This document shows, one piece after another, positions 7,919 through 16,786 of a stretch of DNA of 42,162 bases; position 1 is the stretch's first letter, and each line of letters opens with the position of its first letter. The stretch lies in the NCBI RefSeq assembly GCF_030652235.1, contig NZ_JAUSBA010000068.1:1-42162 (forward strand), in the 5' to 3' direction. The stretch is from Cypionkella sp. (GTDB lineage: Bacteria > Pseudomonadota > Alphaproteobacteria > Rhodobacterales > Rhodobacteraceae). Below the pieces are notes generated by a model. The model was not told where the DNA came from. It did no database searches and saw nothing but the letters and a program-made list of their open reading frames with translations. Both the position numbers and the translations under genes were made by a program.

Positions 7919-9079
7919 TTACTGGCTGGCCGCTTTGATCATTCCGCGTGCAATGACGAGTTGCTGGATTTGCGTAGTGCCTTCGTAGATCCGGAATAGT
8001 CGAACATCGCGGTAAAAACGCTCAACCCCGTAATCGGTAATGTAACCTGCGCCGCCGTGGATCTGCACGGCACGGTCAGCGACACGGCCGACCATTTCAG
8101 AGGCATACATCTTGCAGCACGCCGCTTCTGTCGACACGTTCTGACTGGCATCCTTGCGACGCGCGGTTTCTTCAATCATGCAGCGGGCGGCAAAAGCCTC
8201 GGTGCGGCTGTCGGCCAGCATGGCCTGAATCAACTGCTTTTCGGCGATGGGTTCGCCGAATTGCTTGCGGTCCATCGCATAGCGCAGGCTGTCGCTGATC
8301 AGGCGTTCAGCCGCCCCAGTGCAGACCGCCGAGATGTGCAATCGCCCCCGGTCCAGCACTTTCATCGCGGTCTTGAAGCCCATCCCCAGACGGGCAGGGC
8401 CGCCAATGATGGCATTTTCTGGCACACGGCAGTCTTCAAGGATCACATCGCAGGTGTGCGATCCTTTTTGCCCCATCTTGCGGTCAATCGGGCCCAGCGA
8501 CAGACCCGGTGTATTCGCCTCGACCAGAAATGCTGTGACACCTGCCGAGTTTTTCGACATGGGGTCGGTACGCGCAAAAACAGTGAACAGGCCAGCGCGC
8601 GGCGCATTGGTGATATAGCGTTTGGTGCCATTCAGGATGTAATGATCGCCATCCTTGCGGGCCGAGGTGCGCAAAGACCCAGCGTCAGACCCAGCTTCGG
8701 GTTCGGTCAGCGCGAAGGACGCGATCAACTCTCCGGTTGCCAATAAGGGCAGGTAGGCCGTTTTTTGCTCCGACGTGCCGTCAATGACGATGCCTTGCGA
8801 CCCGATGCCGTTGTTGGTGCCCACCAAAGACCGGAACGCAGGCGAGGTTTGGCCCAGTACGAACGCCGCCTGTACTTCTTCGGCCATGGTCAGGCCAATG
8901 CCGCCAAACTCTTCCGGGATCGATAGGCCAAACAGCCCCATGTCACGGATTTCCTGCACCAAAGCGGGCGGGATCGCATCATCTTCGGCCACACGGTCTT
9001 CGTTTGGGATCAAACGCTCTTTGACAAAGCGGTCAAGCATATCAAGAAACTGCACCAGCGTTTCGGCATCTAGGCTCAT
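7919..9079 (-). CDS. Acyl-CoA dehydrogenase
   Basis: A 386-residue FAD enzyme that introduces the 2,3 double bond in acyl-CoA esters, the first beta-oxidation step. Visible motifs are FGLSIPEEFGG, SFALTEPEAGSDAGSLRT (FAD/acyl-CoA binding), QIHGGAGYITDYGVERFYRD and the C-terminal RIYEGTTQIQQ, whose Glu is in the position of the catalytic base of the short-chain group. The start MSLDAETL is chosen because AAGGATGG lies 5 nt before it and relatives start the same way; in-frame ATGs at 9088 and 9097 are less likely. It is divergent from the alcohol dehydrogenase gene, and a candidate operator lies between them. Its specificity cannot be read; the island context suggests a pathway-specific acyl-CoA. 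Confidence 0.9.
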   Translation of the reverse strand: MSLDAETLVQFLDMLDRFVKERLIPNEDRVAEDDAIPPALVQEIRDMGLFGLSIPEEFGGIGLTMAEEVQAAFVLGQTSPAFRSLVGTNNGIGSQGIVIDGTSEQKTAYLPLLATGELIASFALTEPEAGSDAGSLRTSARKDGDHYILNGTKRYITNAPRAGLFTVFARTDPMSKNSAGVTAFLVEANTPGLSLGPIDRKMGQKGSHTCDVILEDCRVPENAIIGGPARLGMGFKTAMKVLDRGRLHISAVCTGAAERLISDSLRYAMDRKQFGEPIAEKQLIQAMLADSRTEAFAARCMIEETARRKDASQNVSTEAACCKMYASEMVGRVADRAVQIHGGAGYITDYGVERFYRDVRLFRIYEGTTQIQQLVIARGMIKAASQ

Positions 9080-9171
9080 GTGCGCCATCCTTAGCAAATG
9101 TTCCCTTTTGCCTTAACAGGTGCGCAGGCCTGCGGAAATTGAACGAATGCTCCACACCCTGCGCCCACCCC

Positions 9172-9187
9172 CGTCGCAGAAGAGACA
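9172..9187. promoter_or_regulatory. Candidate TGTC-N8-GACA operator (one mismatch), divergent promoter
   Basis: CGTC-GCAGAAGA-GACA, between the acyl-CoA dehydrogenase (minus) and the alcohol dehydrogenase (plus), about 90 nt from each start. The spacer core CAGAAG resembles the exact site at 32475 (TCAGAAGC). Confidence 0.4.
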
Positions 9188-9277
9188 GTTGTTCCGGGTG
9201 GTCGCCATGCCGCTAATTCCCTTAACGCAGCCCGCCACGCGCTGCGCGAAATGAACTCTAGCGAGGAGGGACCCAAA

Positions 9278-10345
9278 ATGAAGGCTTTGCGTTTTCACGC
9301 CGCCAAGGATCTGCGGATCGAGGATATTCCGCGGCCGACTGATCCGGCCAATGATGAAGTCGTGATCAAGAACCGCTTTGCGGGCATCTGCGGCACCGAC
9401 TTGCACGAATACGCATATGGCCCGATTTTCGTGCCGAAAGATGCGGCAACCGGTGCTGCAACTCCGCAAGTTCTGGGCCATGAATACGGTGGCACCGTCA
9501 CCATGGTTGGCAAGAACGTCACCCATGTAAAGGTTGGCGACAGGGTTTCGGTTCAGCCCTTTATCACGCCGCGCGGTGGCGACTATTTCACCGATCTGGG
9601 GCATTTCAACCTGTCGGACAATCTGCAGATCGCGGGTCTAAGCTGGATCGGTGGCGGTATGGCGTCGGAAAGCCTGCTCAAGGGCTTCAACGTCTACAAA
9701 GTGCCCGACAACATGACGGATGAGGACGCAGCATTGGTCGAGCCGACCGCTGTGGCGGTTTATGGCGTCGATCGGGGCGGTGTGAAGGCAGGGGATTCGG
9801 TGCTTGTCACTGGCGCTGGTCCGATTGGCTTGCTGACGCTGTTGGCCGCGCGCGCTGCCGGGGCTGTGCAGTTGTTCGTATCTGACCCCAATGCCACCCG
9901 TCTGCGCATTGCCAAGGACATCATCCCTGACGTCGTTACCATCAACCCGCGTGAGCAGAATGTCGGCGACGTGATCCGCGCTGCGACCGAGGGCAATGTC
10001 GGTTGCGACGTTGCATTGGAATGCGTCGGCAATACGCTGGCACTACAGGCCTGCATCGATGCGGTGCGCAAGCGCGGTACGGTTGTGCAGATCGGTCTGC
10101 ACGCGGGCGAAGCGCCAGTGAACTGGTTCAACGTTGTTTACAAAGACATCGATATCCGCGGGTCCTGGGCCTACACCGCGCAAATGTGGCCACGCGTGAT
10201 GCGGCTTTTGGCATCGGGCCAAATTCCAGCACGCAAGGTTGTGACCAAGACCGTGATGCTGGACACCGTGATCAAGGAAGGCTTTGACGTGCTGCTTGAT
10301 CCCGCTGGTACGCAGCTTAAGATCCTGATCGACCTTGGCGACTGA
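9278..10345 (+). CDS. Zinc-type alcohol dehydrogenase (butanediol/sorbitol dehydrogenase-like)
   Basis: A 355-residue medium-chain dehydrogenase. The catalytic-zinc ligands are present: C38 in GICGTDLHEY, H68-E69 in LGHEYGG, and E155 in LVEPTAVAVYGV. The NAD(P) site VTGAGPIGLLTLLAA is at about 178-192. The lobe that normally carries four structural-zinc cysteines (about residues 93-130: PRGGDYFTDLGHFNLSDN) has no cysteine, so the second zinc is absent. GGAGGG precedes the ATG at 9278, which is chosen over the ATG at 9251. It would oxidise a secondary alcohol or diol, or reduce the ketone. A terminator follows at 10389. Confidence 0.85.
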   Translation: MKALRFHAAKDLRIEDIPRPTDPANDEVVIKNRFAGICGTDLHEYAYGPIFVPKDAATGAATPQVLGHEYGGTVTMVGKNVTHVKVGDRVSVQPFITPRGGDYFTDLGHFNLSDNLQIAGLSWIGGGMASESLLKGFNVYKVPDNMTDEDAALVEPTAVAVYGVDRGGVKAGDSVLVTGAGPIGLLTLLAARAAGAVQLFVSDPNATRLRIAKDIIPDVVTINPREQNVGDVIRAATEGNVGCDVALECVGNTLALQACIDAVRKRGTVVQIGLHAGEAPVNWFNVVYKDIDIRGSWAYTAQMWPRVMRLLASGQIPARKVVTKTVMLDTVIKEGFDVLLDPAGTQLKILIDLGD

Positions 10346-10388
10346 GAGACTGGCCGAAGCTGCCTTAGGCCCTGTTAGCAGTCTGGAA

Positions 10389-10421
10389 AGCCAAGGCATC
10401 CCTGCGGTGTCTTGGCTCTTT
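10389..10421 (+). terminator. Terminator after the alcohol dehydrogenase
   Basis: AGCCAAG (10389-10395) pairs with CTTGGCT (10411-10417) across a 15-nt loop and is followed by CTTT. It is about 45 nt after the stop codon. Confidence 0.55.
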
Positions 10422-10440
10422 CATTTCTGGAGTTTTGCAT

Positions 10441-10472
10441 AAAAAAATACCCGCAGCCGAACCGACTGCGGG
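10441..10472 (-). terminator. Strong terminator after the thiolase
   Basis: Read on the minus strand: CCCGCAG (complement of 10466-10472), a 9-nt loop, CTGCGGG, then TATTTTTTT. It lies about 25 nt after the thiolase stop and is convergent with the terminator at 10389. Confidence 0.8.
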
Positions 10473-10497
10473 CAGGCACAGGCCTGATGGGGAGCCT

Positions 10498-11703
10498 TCA
10501 GGCCCGTTCAAGAAGCAATGCAACACCTTGGCCGACGCCGACGCACATCGACACCACGGCGCGGCGGGCAGTGCCCAAAGACAGCTGTAGCGCCGCACTG
10601 CCGGTGATACGCGCGCCCGACATACCCAACGGATGACCCAGCGCGATGGCCCCGCCATTGGGGTTCACGCGGGGATCATCGGCGGCGATGTTCAGACCCT
10701 GAAGGCACGCAAGAACCTGCGCGGCAAAGGCCTCGTTCAATTCAAAAAGGTCGATGTCCGCGGTGGTAAGCCCTGCCTGCGCCAGCAATTTTTCAACGGC
10801 GGGCACTGGTCCATAGCCCATGATGCGCGGTGCAACCCCCGCCGAGGCACCCCCTACCACCCGCGCAAGCGGGCGCAGACCGTGGCGGGCAACAGCCGCT
10901 TCGGACGCAAGGATCAGCGCGGCAGACCCGTCATTCACACCCGAGGCATTGCCTGCCGTGACAGACCCATCCGCCCGCGCAATGGGGCGGAGCCGGGTCA
11001 GATCGGCCAAGGTGGTTTCTGGGCGCGGGTGTTCGTCTGTAATGATCAGCACCTCTTTGCCTTTACCCGCAGGCACAGACAAGCCCATGATTTCCCGCGC
11101 AAATCGTCCTGAAGCCATGGCGGCCTCGGCCTTGTGCTGCGATCCAAGGGCAAAGATGTCTTGCGTCTCGCGCGTGATATTCATCTCATCCGCTAGGTTC
11201 TGGGCTGTTTCCGGCATCGAATCTGTACCATGCATCGCCTGCATGCGCGGATTGACGAAACGCCAGCCGATGGTGGTATCCTCCATCGCCACAGTGCGCG
11301 CAAAGGCGCTTTCCGATTTCAGTAAGACAAAGGGCGCGCGGCTCATGCTTTCGACGCCGCCTGCGATGGCGAGTTCCATCTCGCCCGACTTGATGGCGCG
11401 CAGGGCGGAAATCACCGCTTCCATCCCCGACGCACAAAGTCGGTTGACCGTAACACCCGGAACGCTGACCGGCAGGCCCGCCAACAGCGCAGCCATTCGC
11501 GCCACGTTGCGGTTATCCTCGCCCGCCTGATTGGCGCAACCCATCCAGACTTCCTCAATGGCCGCAGGGTCCATACTGGAATTGCGCCGTAACAACTCTG
11601 CCAATGGCAGGGCAGCCAGATCGTCGGGGCGCAGTTTTGAAAGACTGCCGCCATGGCGACCGATAGGGGTGCGGATGAAGTCGCAAAGGAAAACGTGGGT
11701 CAT
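10498..11703 (-). CDS. Acetyl-CoA acyltransferase (thiolase, PcaF/PaaJ-like)
   Basis: A 401-residue thiolase that cleaves 3-oxoacyl-CoA into acetyl-CoA and a shortened acyl-CoA. The nucleophile C90 lies in VNRLCASGM, the active-site histidine H357 in ALGHPLGMSGAR, and the second cysteine C387 in SMCVGVGQG. The length and the stretches GCANQAGEDNRNVARMA and MEDTTIGWRFVNP match 3-oxoadipyl-CoA thiolases (PcaF/PaaJ), so a dicarboxylic or ring-derived substrate is possible. It overlaps the upstream FadB-like gene by 4 nt (ATGA), so the two are coupled and probably act on the same intermediate. Confidence 0.9.
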   Translation of the reverse strand: MTHVFLCDFIRTPIGRHGGSLSKLRPDDLAALPLAELLRRNSSMDPAAIEEVWMGCANQAGEDNRNVARMAALLAGLPVSVPGVTVNRLCASGMEAVISALRAIKSGEMELAIAGGVESMSRAPFVLLKSESAFARTVAMEDTTIGWRFVNPRMQAMHGTDSMPETAQNLADEMNITRETQDIFALGSQHKAEAAMASGRFAREIMGLSVPAGKGKEVLIITDEHPRPETTLADLTRLRPIARADGSVTAGNASGVNDGSAALILASEAAVARHGLRPLARVVGGASAGVAPRIMGYGPVPAVEKLLAQAGLTTADIDLFELNEAFAAQVLACLQGLNIAADDPRVNPNGGAIALGHPLGMSGARITGSAALQLSLGTARRAVVSMCVGVGQGVALLLERA

Positions 11704-13775
11704 ACGGGGCCTCCAATATGGTTCAGGCTGTCAAAACTGCGACCATCCAGCACCAACTGGCGCAACAAGGCGGGCACGGACCACGACAAAGGATCAACCT
11801 CAGCCAGGGCGGTTATCTGCGACAGAACGACGGCAGGCGTCAGTTGATCGGCGAAATGCATCAATCCCCCACGCCAACGTGGAAATCCGTAGCCGTGGAT
11901 CATGACCAGATCGATGTCTTGCGGGCGCTCAGCTATGCCTTCCTCAAGGATGCGAATCGCCTCCATGATCATGGCAAGAACGGCGCTTTGGGCGATTTCT
12001 TCGCGTGATTTGACAACCCGCGTGACCTTTGCGGCATCACTGGCGCGCAGAATCGCGTGGGTCACTACGTCGGATTCGACGGGCTTACCCGAGGCGTCAT
12101 AGTCATACCAACCCGCCCCGGTTTTGCGCCCCAGCCGCTTCAGATCTTCGACCAGATGATCGGCAATCGTGACATAGCGGATGTCGGTGCGGTCTTTCAG
12201 GTTCTGTCGTTTGCGGTTGGCATAGGCGATGTCGAGGCCCGACAAATCCTGCGCTTCATATGGCCCCATCGCCATGCCAAAGCCGCGCATGGCGTCGTCA
12301 ATGCCCTTGGGACAAGACCCTTCCAGCATCAGCACATCCACAACCTGCCGGTAGCGCGACAGAATGCGGTTGCCAATGAATCCGTCACAGACGCCCGAAA
12401 TGACAGGCATTTTTCCCAACTGCTTGGCCAGCGCAAAGGCCTGTCCCAAGGTTGTATCCGATGTCTGCGACCCCCGCACGATTTCCAGCAATTTCATCAC
12501 ATGGGCGGGCGCAAAGAAATGCAGGCCAAGGAAGCGGCCCGGCGTGATGATGCCTTCGGCCAGCACATTCACATCAAGATATGAGGTGTTGGTGGCAAGG
12601 ATCGTGCTTTGCGGCAAAGCTGCCTGCAGTGCTGTGAAGATCACCTGCTTGACCTCAAGGCTTTCAAAAGCCGCCTCAATCGCCAGATCGACTCGGGGCA
12701 GATTTTCATAACCTGCGCCAAAGGTCAGACGGGCGCGGAAGGCAGTGACCTCCGAAATGCTACCCCGTTCAACCCCGTGGTTGATCAGTTTGCCAACATT
12801 AGCCTCAGCACGCGCTTGGCCTGCGGCGTCGGTTTCGACCAGATGAACGGATAGTCCAGCTAGAGCGAAGGCATAGGCAATGGCTGCTCCCATGGTGCCA
12901 CCACCGACAACGATCGTGGATTCGATCCTTTTTGCGGGTGCCGGGAACGCTTTGCCCTGCGACTGCGCCGCGCGTTCGGCGAAGAACACATGACGCAGCG
13001 CGCGGGCTTGCGCCGATTGGCGCAGGCCAATAAAGGCCGCGCGTTCACGGACAAGGGCACTATCCAAGGCTTCAGCGGCGCTTGCTGCCACAAGGTCAAT
13101 CGCGATATGCGGGGCGTCCTGACCGGTTGCCCGGCGGTTTGCCAGCGCATGGGCTGCGTCAATCGCGGGTTTGTCCGACGTGGGTGCCGGGCGGTGATCG
13201 GCAGCAATTGCGCGGCGCAAAACATCGGCATCAATGCCAAGCGCGACAGACATCGGATCGTCTGCAAGCGTATCAACAAGGCCCAGCTTTTGTGCCTCTT
13301 TGGCGGTGATCGTGCGCCCTTGGCCGATCATATCGACAGCCTCCGCCACCCCGATAACCCGCGGCAGGCGCTGAGTGCCGCCGGCTCCGGGGACGATGCC
13401 CAGTGTGACTTCGGGCAAACCCAAAGTGGCATCAGGCGACGCAATGCGGATGCGGCAGGCAAGAGCAATTTCCAGCCCGCCCCCCAAGGCAGGCCCCGAG
13501 ATCACAGCGATGGTCGGAAACGGCAGATCAATCAGTTCTGCCAAAACGTCATTCAACTGCGGCGACAGCGGCGGGCCTTCGAATTCCTTCGCGTCAGACC
13601 CCGCAACAAACGCCAGGCCCGCGCCTTTCAGGATCAACCGTTCAGGGCGTTCGGCACGTGCCCGCGTGATGGCCGCCTGCAACCCCGCCCGCATCGCCTG
13701 ACCAAAGATGTTCAGTGGCGGATTGTCAAATGTGATGACGGCAACTTCATTCTGACGTTCGTAAATCACGGGCAT
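11700..13775 (-). CDS. Enoyl-CoA hydratase / 3-hydroxyacyl-CoA dehydrogenase fusion (FadB/FadJ-like)
   Basis: A 691-residue bifunctional beta-oxidation enzyme. The crotonase domain covers about residues 1-190, with the oxyanion stretch LAFVAGSDAKEF, E102 in GGGLEIALACRIR and E122 in LPEVTLGIVPGAGG, the positions of the two catalytic glutamates. The NAD-binding dehydrogenase domain starts at VVGGGTMGAAIA (289-300), and the catalytic histidine lies in FLGLHFFAPAHVMKLLEIV. The C-terminal repeat has GYGFPRWRGGLMHFAD. It converts enoyl-CoA to 3-oxoacyl-CoA, the substrate of the coupled thiolase. An exact TGTC-N8-GACA site lies 113 nt upstream, between it and the divergent flavin reductase. Confidence 0.93.
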   Translation of the reverse strand: MPVIYERQNEVAVITFDNPPLNIFGQAMRAGLQAAITRARAERPERLILKGAGLAFVAGSDAKEFEGPPLSPQLNDVLAELIDLPFPTIAVISGPALGGGLEIALACRIRIASPDATLGLPEVTLGIVPGAGGTQRLPRVIGVAEAVDMIGQGRTITAKEAQKLGLVDTLADDPMSVALGIDADVLRRAIAADHRPAPTSDKPAIDAAHALANRRATGQDAPHIAIDLVAASAAEALDSALVRERAAFIGLRQSAQARALRHVFFAERAAQSQGKAFPAPAKRIESTIVVGGGTMGAAIAYAFALAGLSVHLVETDAAGQARAEANVGKLINHGVERGSISEVTAFRARLTFGAGYENLPRVDLAIEAAFESLEVKQVIFTALQAALPQSTILATNTSYLDVNVLAEGIITPGRFLGLHFFAPAHVMKLLEIVRGSQTSDTTLGQAFALAKQLGKMPVISGVCDGFIGNRILSRYRQVVDVLMLEGSCPKGIDDAMRGFGMAMGPYEAQDLSGLDIAYANRKRQNLKDRTDIRYVTIADHLVEDLKRLGRKTGAGWYDYDASGKPVESDVVTHAILRASDAAKVTRVVKSREEIAQSAVLAMIMEAIRILEEGIAERPQDIDLVMIHGYGFPRWRGGLMHFADQLTPAVVLSQITALAEVDPLSWSVPALLRQLVLDGRSFDSLNHIGGPV

Positions 13776-13887
13776 GTCTGTTCCTCGACGTGACGGGCGA
13801 AAGGCGGCCGCGTGTCATGCAATCGGCCAGCGAGAGGGCAGGTTTCTGCCTGCTTCTCTGTGCGACTGCAGGGGCGTCAATCGCAAC

Positions 13888-13903
13888 TGTCAATTCTGAG
13901 ACA
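13888..13903. promoter_or_regulatory. Candidate operator TGTC-N8-GACA (exact), divergent promoter
   Basis: TGTC-AATTCTGA-GACA, with arms extending to CTGTC/GACAG. It lies in the 255-nt gap between the FadB-like gene (start 13775, minus) and the flavin reductase (start 14031, plus). Confidence 0.6.
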
Positions 13904-14030
13904 GAGAGGTGCGCGCCAACCAACGCATCTTGGTCAGTATCCTTCCTCTAAGTAATTGAAAACTATGGGAGCAGAAGAGCTGCGTCTAGAGCCTTGAATT
14001 TAGAAGATTTGAACGAGGAGGATCGTCCAC

Positions 14031-14546
14031 ATGTCGGCACAAGAATTGGGCCATCGACCAATCGGCGAGGCGTTCCGTGCCAGCATGCGGTTGGTCGCAT
14101 CGTCGGTGTCGTTGGTCACGGCCCGCGATAGCGCGGGTGTCTGGCACGGTATGGCGGTGACAAGTGCAGGGTCATTGTCGATGGACCCGCCGTCGATGAT
14201 GGTCGCTGTCAACCAGACCGCTTCGATTTATCCGGTGATCCTTGAGACGGGGCATTTTACCCTGAACCTGATGGACGAGGCCCATGCGAATTTGCTGGAG
14301 CCGTTCGCGCGCAGTGACATGCGGGACCGGCGCTTTGTCGAGGATGACTGGACCCAAGTTGGGCCGGGTGGCCCGGTGTTGAAGGGCGCTTTGTGCAGCC
14401 ATGTCTGCCGCGTTGCCCAAACCCATGATTTTGGAACTCACACCGTGTTTTTCGGCGCGGTCGATGCGGTGTTCCTGCCCGACGACATCCCGCCTGCGCC
14501 TGCCCCCATTCTTTGGCTGAACGGCAAACGGGGCTCGGTTGCCTGA
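14031..14546 (+). CDS. Flavin reductase (HpaC-like)
   Basis: A 171-residue protein of the flavin reductase-like, FMN-binding split-barrel family. The N-terminal FRASMRLVASSVSLVTARD, then HGMAVTSAGSLSMDPPSMMV (flavin-binding strand), FTLNLMDEAH and the final PILWLNGKRGSV are typical. Such enzymes use NAD(P)H to make free reduced FMN for a two-component monooxygenase. GAGGAGG lies before the ATG. It is 82 nt before the LLM monooxygenase pseudogene. The lost partner suggests it now serves another monooxygenase, perhaps the intact LLM enzyme at 31069. Confidence 0.88.
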   Translation: MSAQELGHRPIGEAFRASMRLVASSVSLVTARDSAGVWHGMAVTSAGSLSMDPPSMMVAVNQTASIYPVILETGHFTLNLMDEAHANLLEPFARSDMRDRRFVEDDWTQVGPGGPVLKGALCSHVCRVAQTHDFGTHTVFFGAVDAVFLPDDIPPAPAPILWLNGKRGSVA

Positions 14547-14628
14547 GCCGTACTATCACTGACTTCGGAACCTTCCAACGCCAGAAATCACCGCTCCGGG
14601 AGGAGCAAATTAAACTGGGAGGACTACA

Positions 14629-15717
14629 ATGGAAATCGGTCTGTTCCATATGCCGCTGCACCCGACACACCGGCCACTGGTCGATGTGCTTGCAGAAAAT
14701 GCCGAAAAGATCATCTACGCCGATCAGTTGGGTTTTTCGGAAACCTGGATCGGTGAGCATTATTCGGCCACGACCGAACCGATAACTGCGCCAATGATGT
14801 TCATGGCGTCCTTGATAAATCAGACCAAGAACATCCGTTTTGGTACGGGAGTGCTTTGCCTGCCAAACCACCACCCGGCACAGATTGCAGGGCAAGCAGC
14901 CTTGTTTGACCACATGTCCGGAGGTCGCTTTAATATGGGGATCGGGCCGGGTGGCCTTGCGTCCGACATGGAACTGTTTGACGTGCTGGATGGCACTGTC
15001 CGCGCCGAGAAATTTGCGGAATAAATCAGCATTATCAAGCAGATCTGGGCGCAGGATCCCCCTTATGACATCAAAGGCAAGCATTGGCACATCAAGCTGA
15101 CGGATAATATCATACCGGAACTTGGCGTCGGTTACATGCAAAAGCCGTTCCAAAAGCCCACTCCGCCGATCTCGCTTTCGTCGATGTCGCCTGATGGCAA
15201 CTCGGTCGCTCATGCGATCAAGATGGGTTGGAAGCCGATCACCGCAAACTTTGCGCCGGAAAGCACTGTCATCAACCACTGGCACAAGTATGTCGAAGGC
15301 TGCGACGCGATGGGGATCAAGCCTACCGGCAAAGAATGGTCGGTTGCCCGTAACATCCTGATCGCTGACAGCGATGCGCAGGCCGAAGATTGGTTGCTGG
15401 ATCCGGCTGGTTCGGATTTCTACTACTTCGACTACCTGTGGAAAGTGCTGAAAGTGGCGAATTATACCGCCGTGGCCAAGCCTGACATCACGATGGCCGA
15501 CGAAGACGTCACCGTCGAGTCGATCGTCAAGGCCTCGGTCATCTATGGCTCGCGCAAGACCGTTATCGACAAGATCATGGCACTGCGCGAGCGTTCGGGC
15601 CCGTGGAATATGCTGCTTTAGACCGCCATGGACGGTTCGGGCAAAAGCCGCGAGCGCGAGCGTCTGACGATGCGCCGTCTGGCCGAAGACGTTCTGCCGG
15701 TCATCAACGCAGGCTGA
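14629..15717 (+). pseudogene. LLM-class flavin-dependent monooxygenase, two in-frame stops
   Basis: A limonene-monooxygenase-like luciferase-family protein of 362 codons, similar along its whole length to the intact copy at 31069. It starts MEIGLFHMPLHPTHRPLVDV with GGGAGG upstream, and has SLINQTKNIRFGTGV, DHMSGGRFNMGIGPGG, DPPYDIKGKHWHIKL and QAEDWLLDP. One frame is kept from start to stop (TGA at 15715) but is broken by TAA at 15022-15024 (after RAEKFAE) and TAG at 15619-15621 (after NMLL, before TAMDGSG). The intact paralog shows these positions are inside the enzyme. No other damage is seen, so inactivation is recent, or the stops are sequence errors. Confidence 0.85.
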
Positions 15718-15721
15718 CACA

Positions 15722-16650
15722 CCTAGGCGCGGGAGGGCAGGTTGATGTCTTTATCGAGAATTTCAAGCTGTCGCCTTGGAAGAAATGGGGGGCCGATGAC
15801 CTTTCCGAACTGACCCGCCGCTTTCCCGCTCTGGTGCATTGCCGGGTGTCCGGCTTTGGGGACACCGGCGTTTATGGCGGGATGCCGGGGTATGATGCTG
15901 CACTTCAGGCCATGTCGGGGCTGAAGGCGGTCAACGGCCCGCCCGATATATACGCAATGCCGAATCGGCATCCCGATCGTGGACACCTGCACGGGCATGG
16001 ATGGCTGTATGGGCATCCTGCTGGCGCTGCTGGAACGCAACCGGTCGGGCAAGGGGCAGCAGGTAGAGGTAACACTACACGACACCGCCATCGCGATGCT
16101 GCATCCGCATGCGTCAAACGTGTTGAACGGTGGCCGTGCGATCCACACTTGCAACGGCCACCCCAACATCGTGCCCTATGATCGTTTCCCCACCGGCACC
16201 GTGCCGCTGTTTCTGGCCGTCGGCAATGACCGCCAGTTCCGCACTCTTTGTACAGAGCTTGGCCTTGCCGATCTGGGAGCCGATGCGCGGTTTCGCAGCA
16301 ATGGCTACCGGGTGGTGAACCGCGAAGCACCGCGTGCAGCGCTGTAGCCGCCCTTGGCTTTGCAGGACGGAATGCAGCTTTTCCAGCGGCTTATGTCGGT
16401 TGGCGTGTCCTGTGCCCCAGTCTTGACGGTGGAAGAGGCGCATGCGCTGGACCATACCACAACCCTCGAGATGGTGGCAGAGTTTGAGGGCTATCGCGGC
16501 CCCGGCATTGCCATCAAACTCGACCGCACGCCGGGTTCGGTGCGTTTGCCCCCGCCCGGCATTGGGGCGCATAGCCGCGAAATTCTGGGGCGCTTTGGCA
16601 TGGATGACCAAAAGATTGAGGCTTTTTTCCAGTCTGCAATCGTCAAATAG
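15722..16650 (+). pseudogene. CaiB/BaiF-type CoA-transferase, truncated and broken
   Basis: Remnant of a class III CoA-transferase. The first about 75 codons are missing; the sequence begins GQVDVFIENFKLSPWKKWG directly after the LLM stop. RVSGFGDTGVYGGMPGYDAA contains the YD of the catalytic aspartate. A frameshift near 15945-15965 moves to the frame RIGIPIVDTCTGMDGCMGIL and RSGKGQQVEVTLHDTAIAML. That frame has a TAG at 16345-16347 and then continues LQDGMQLFQRLMSVGVSCAP, up to the natural TAG at 16648. A relative with an intact gene lies at 28954. The pair LLM plus CoA-transferase is thus present twice in the window, once dead and once alive. Confidence 0.8.
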
Positions 16651-16669
16651 ACAACCAATAGGCGATTGC

Positions 16670-16689
16670 CTCATTTGAGACTAAATGAG
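16670..16689. promoter_or_regulatory. Inverted repeat upstream of the second flavin reductase
   Basis: CTCATTT-GAGACT-AAATGAG, a perfect 7-bp dyad followed by ACAAAA. On the other strand it begins TGTCTCATTT, sharing TGTCTCA with the operators at 28798 and 32475 but lacking the GACA right arm. It could be an operator or a weak hairpin after the pseudogene. Confidence 0.35.
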
Positions 16690-16786
16690 ACAAAACGCGG
16701 TCCAAGATTAAATATAGCCCTCGCATGCATAAATCAATAGGGTCGGTTCTGGTCATGTCTGGCCCAGCTCATCTTGAAAGATGCTT

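Noticed and set aside
14257-15720. A 487-codon open frame on the minus strand
   Set aside because: It lies antisense to the flavin reductase and LLM genes, has no family motif, and its composition is that of a shadow of GC-rich coding sequence.
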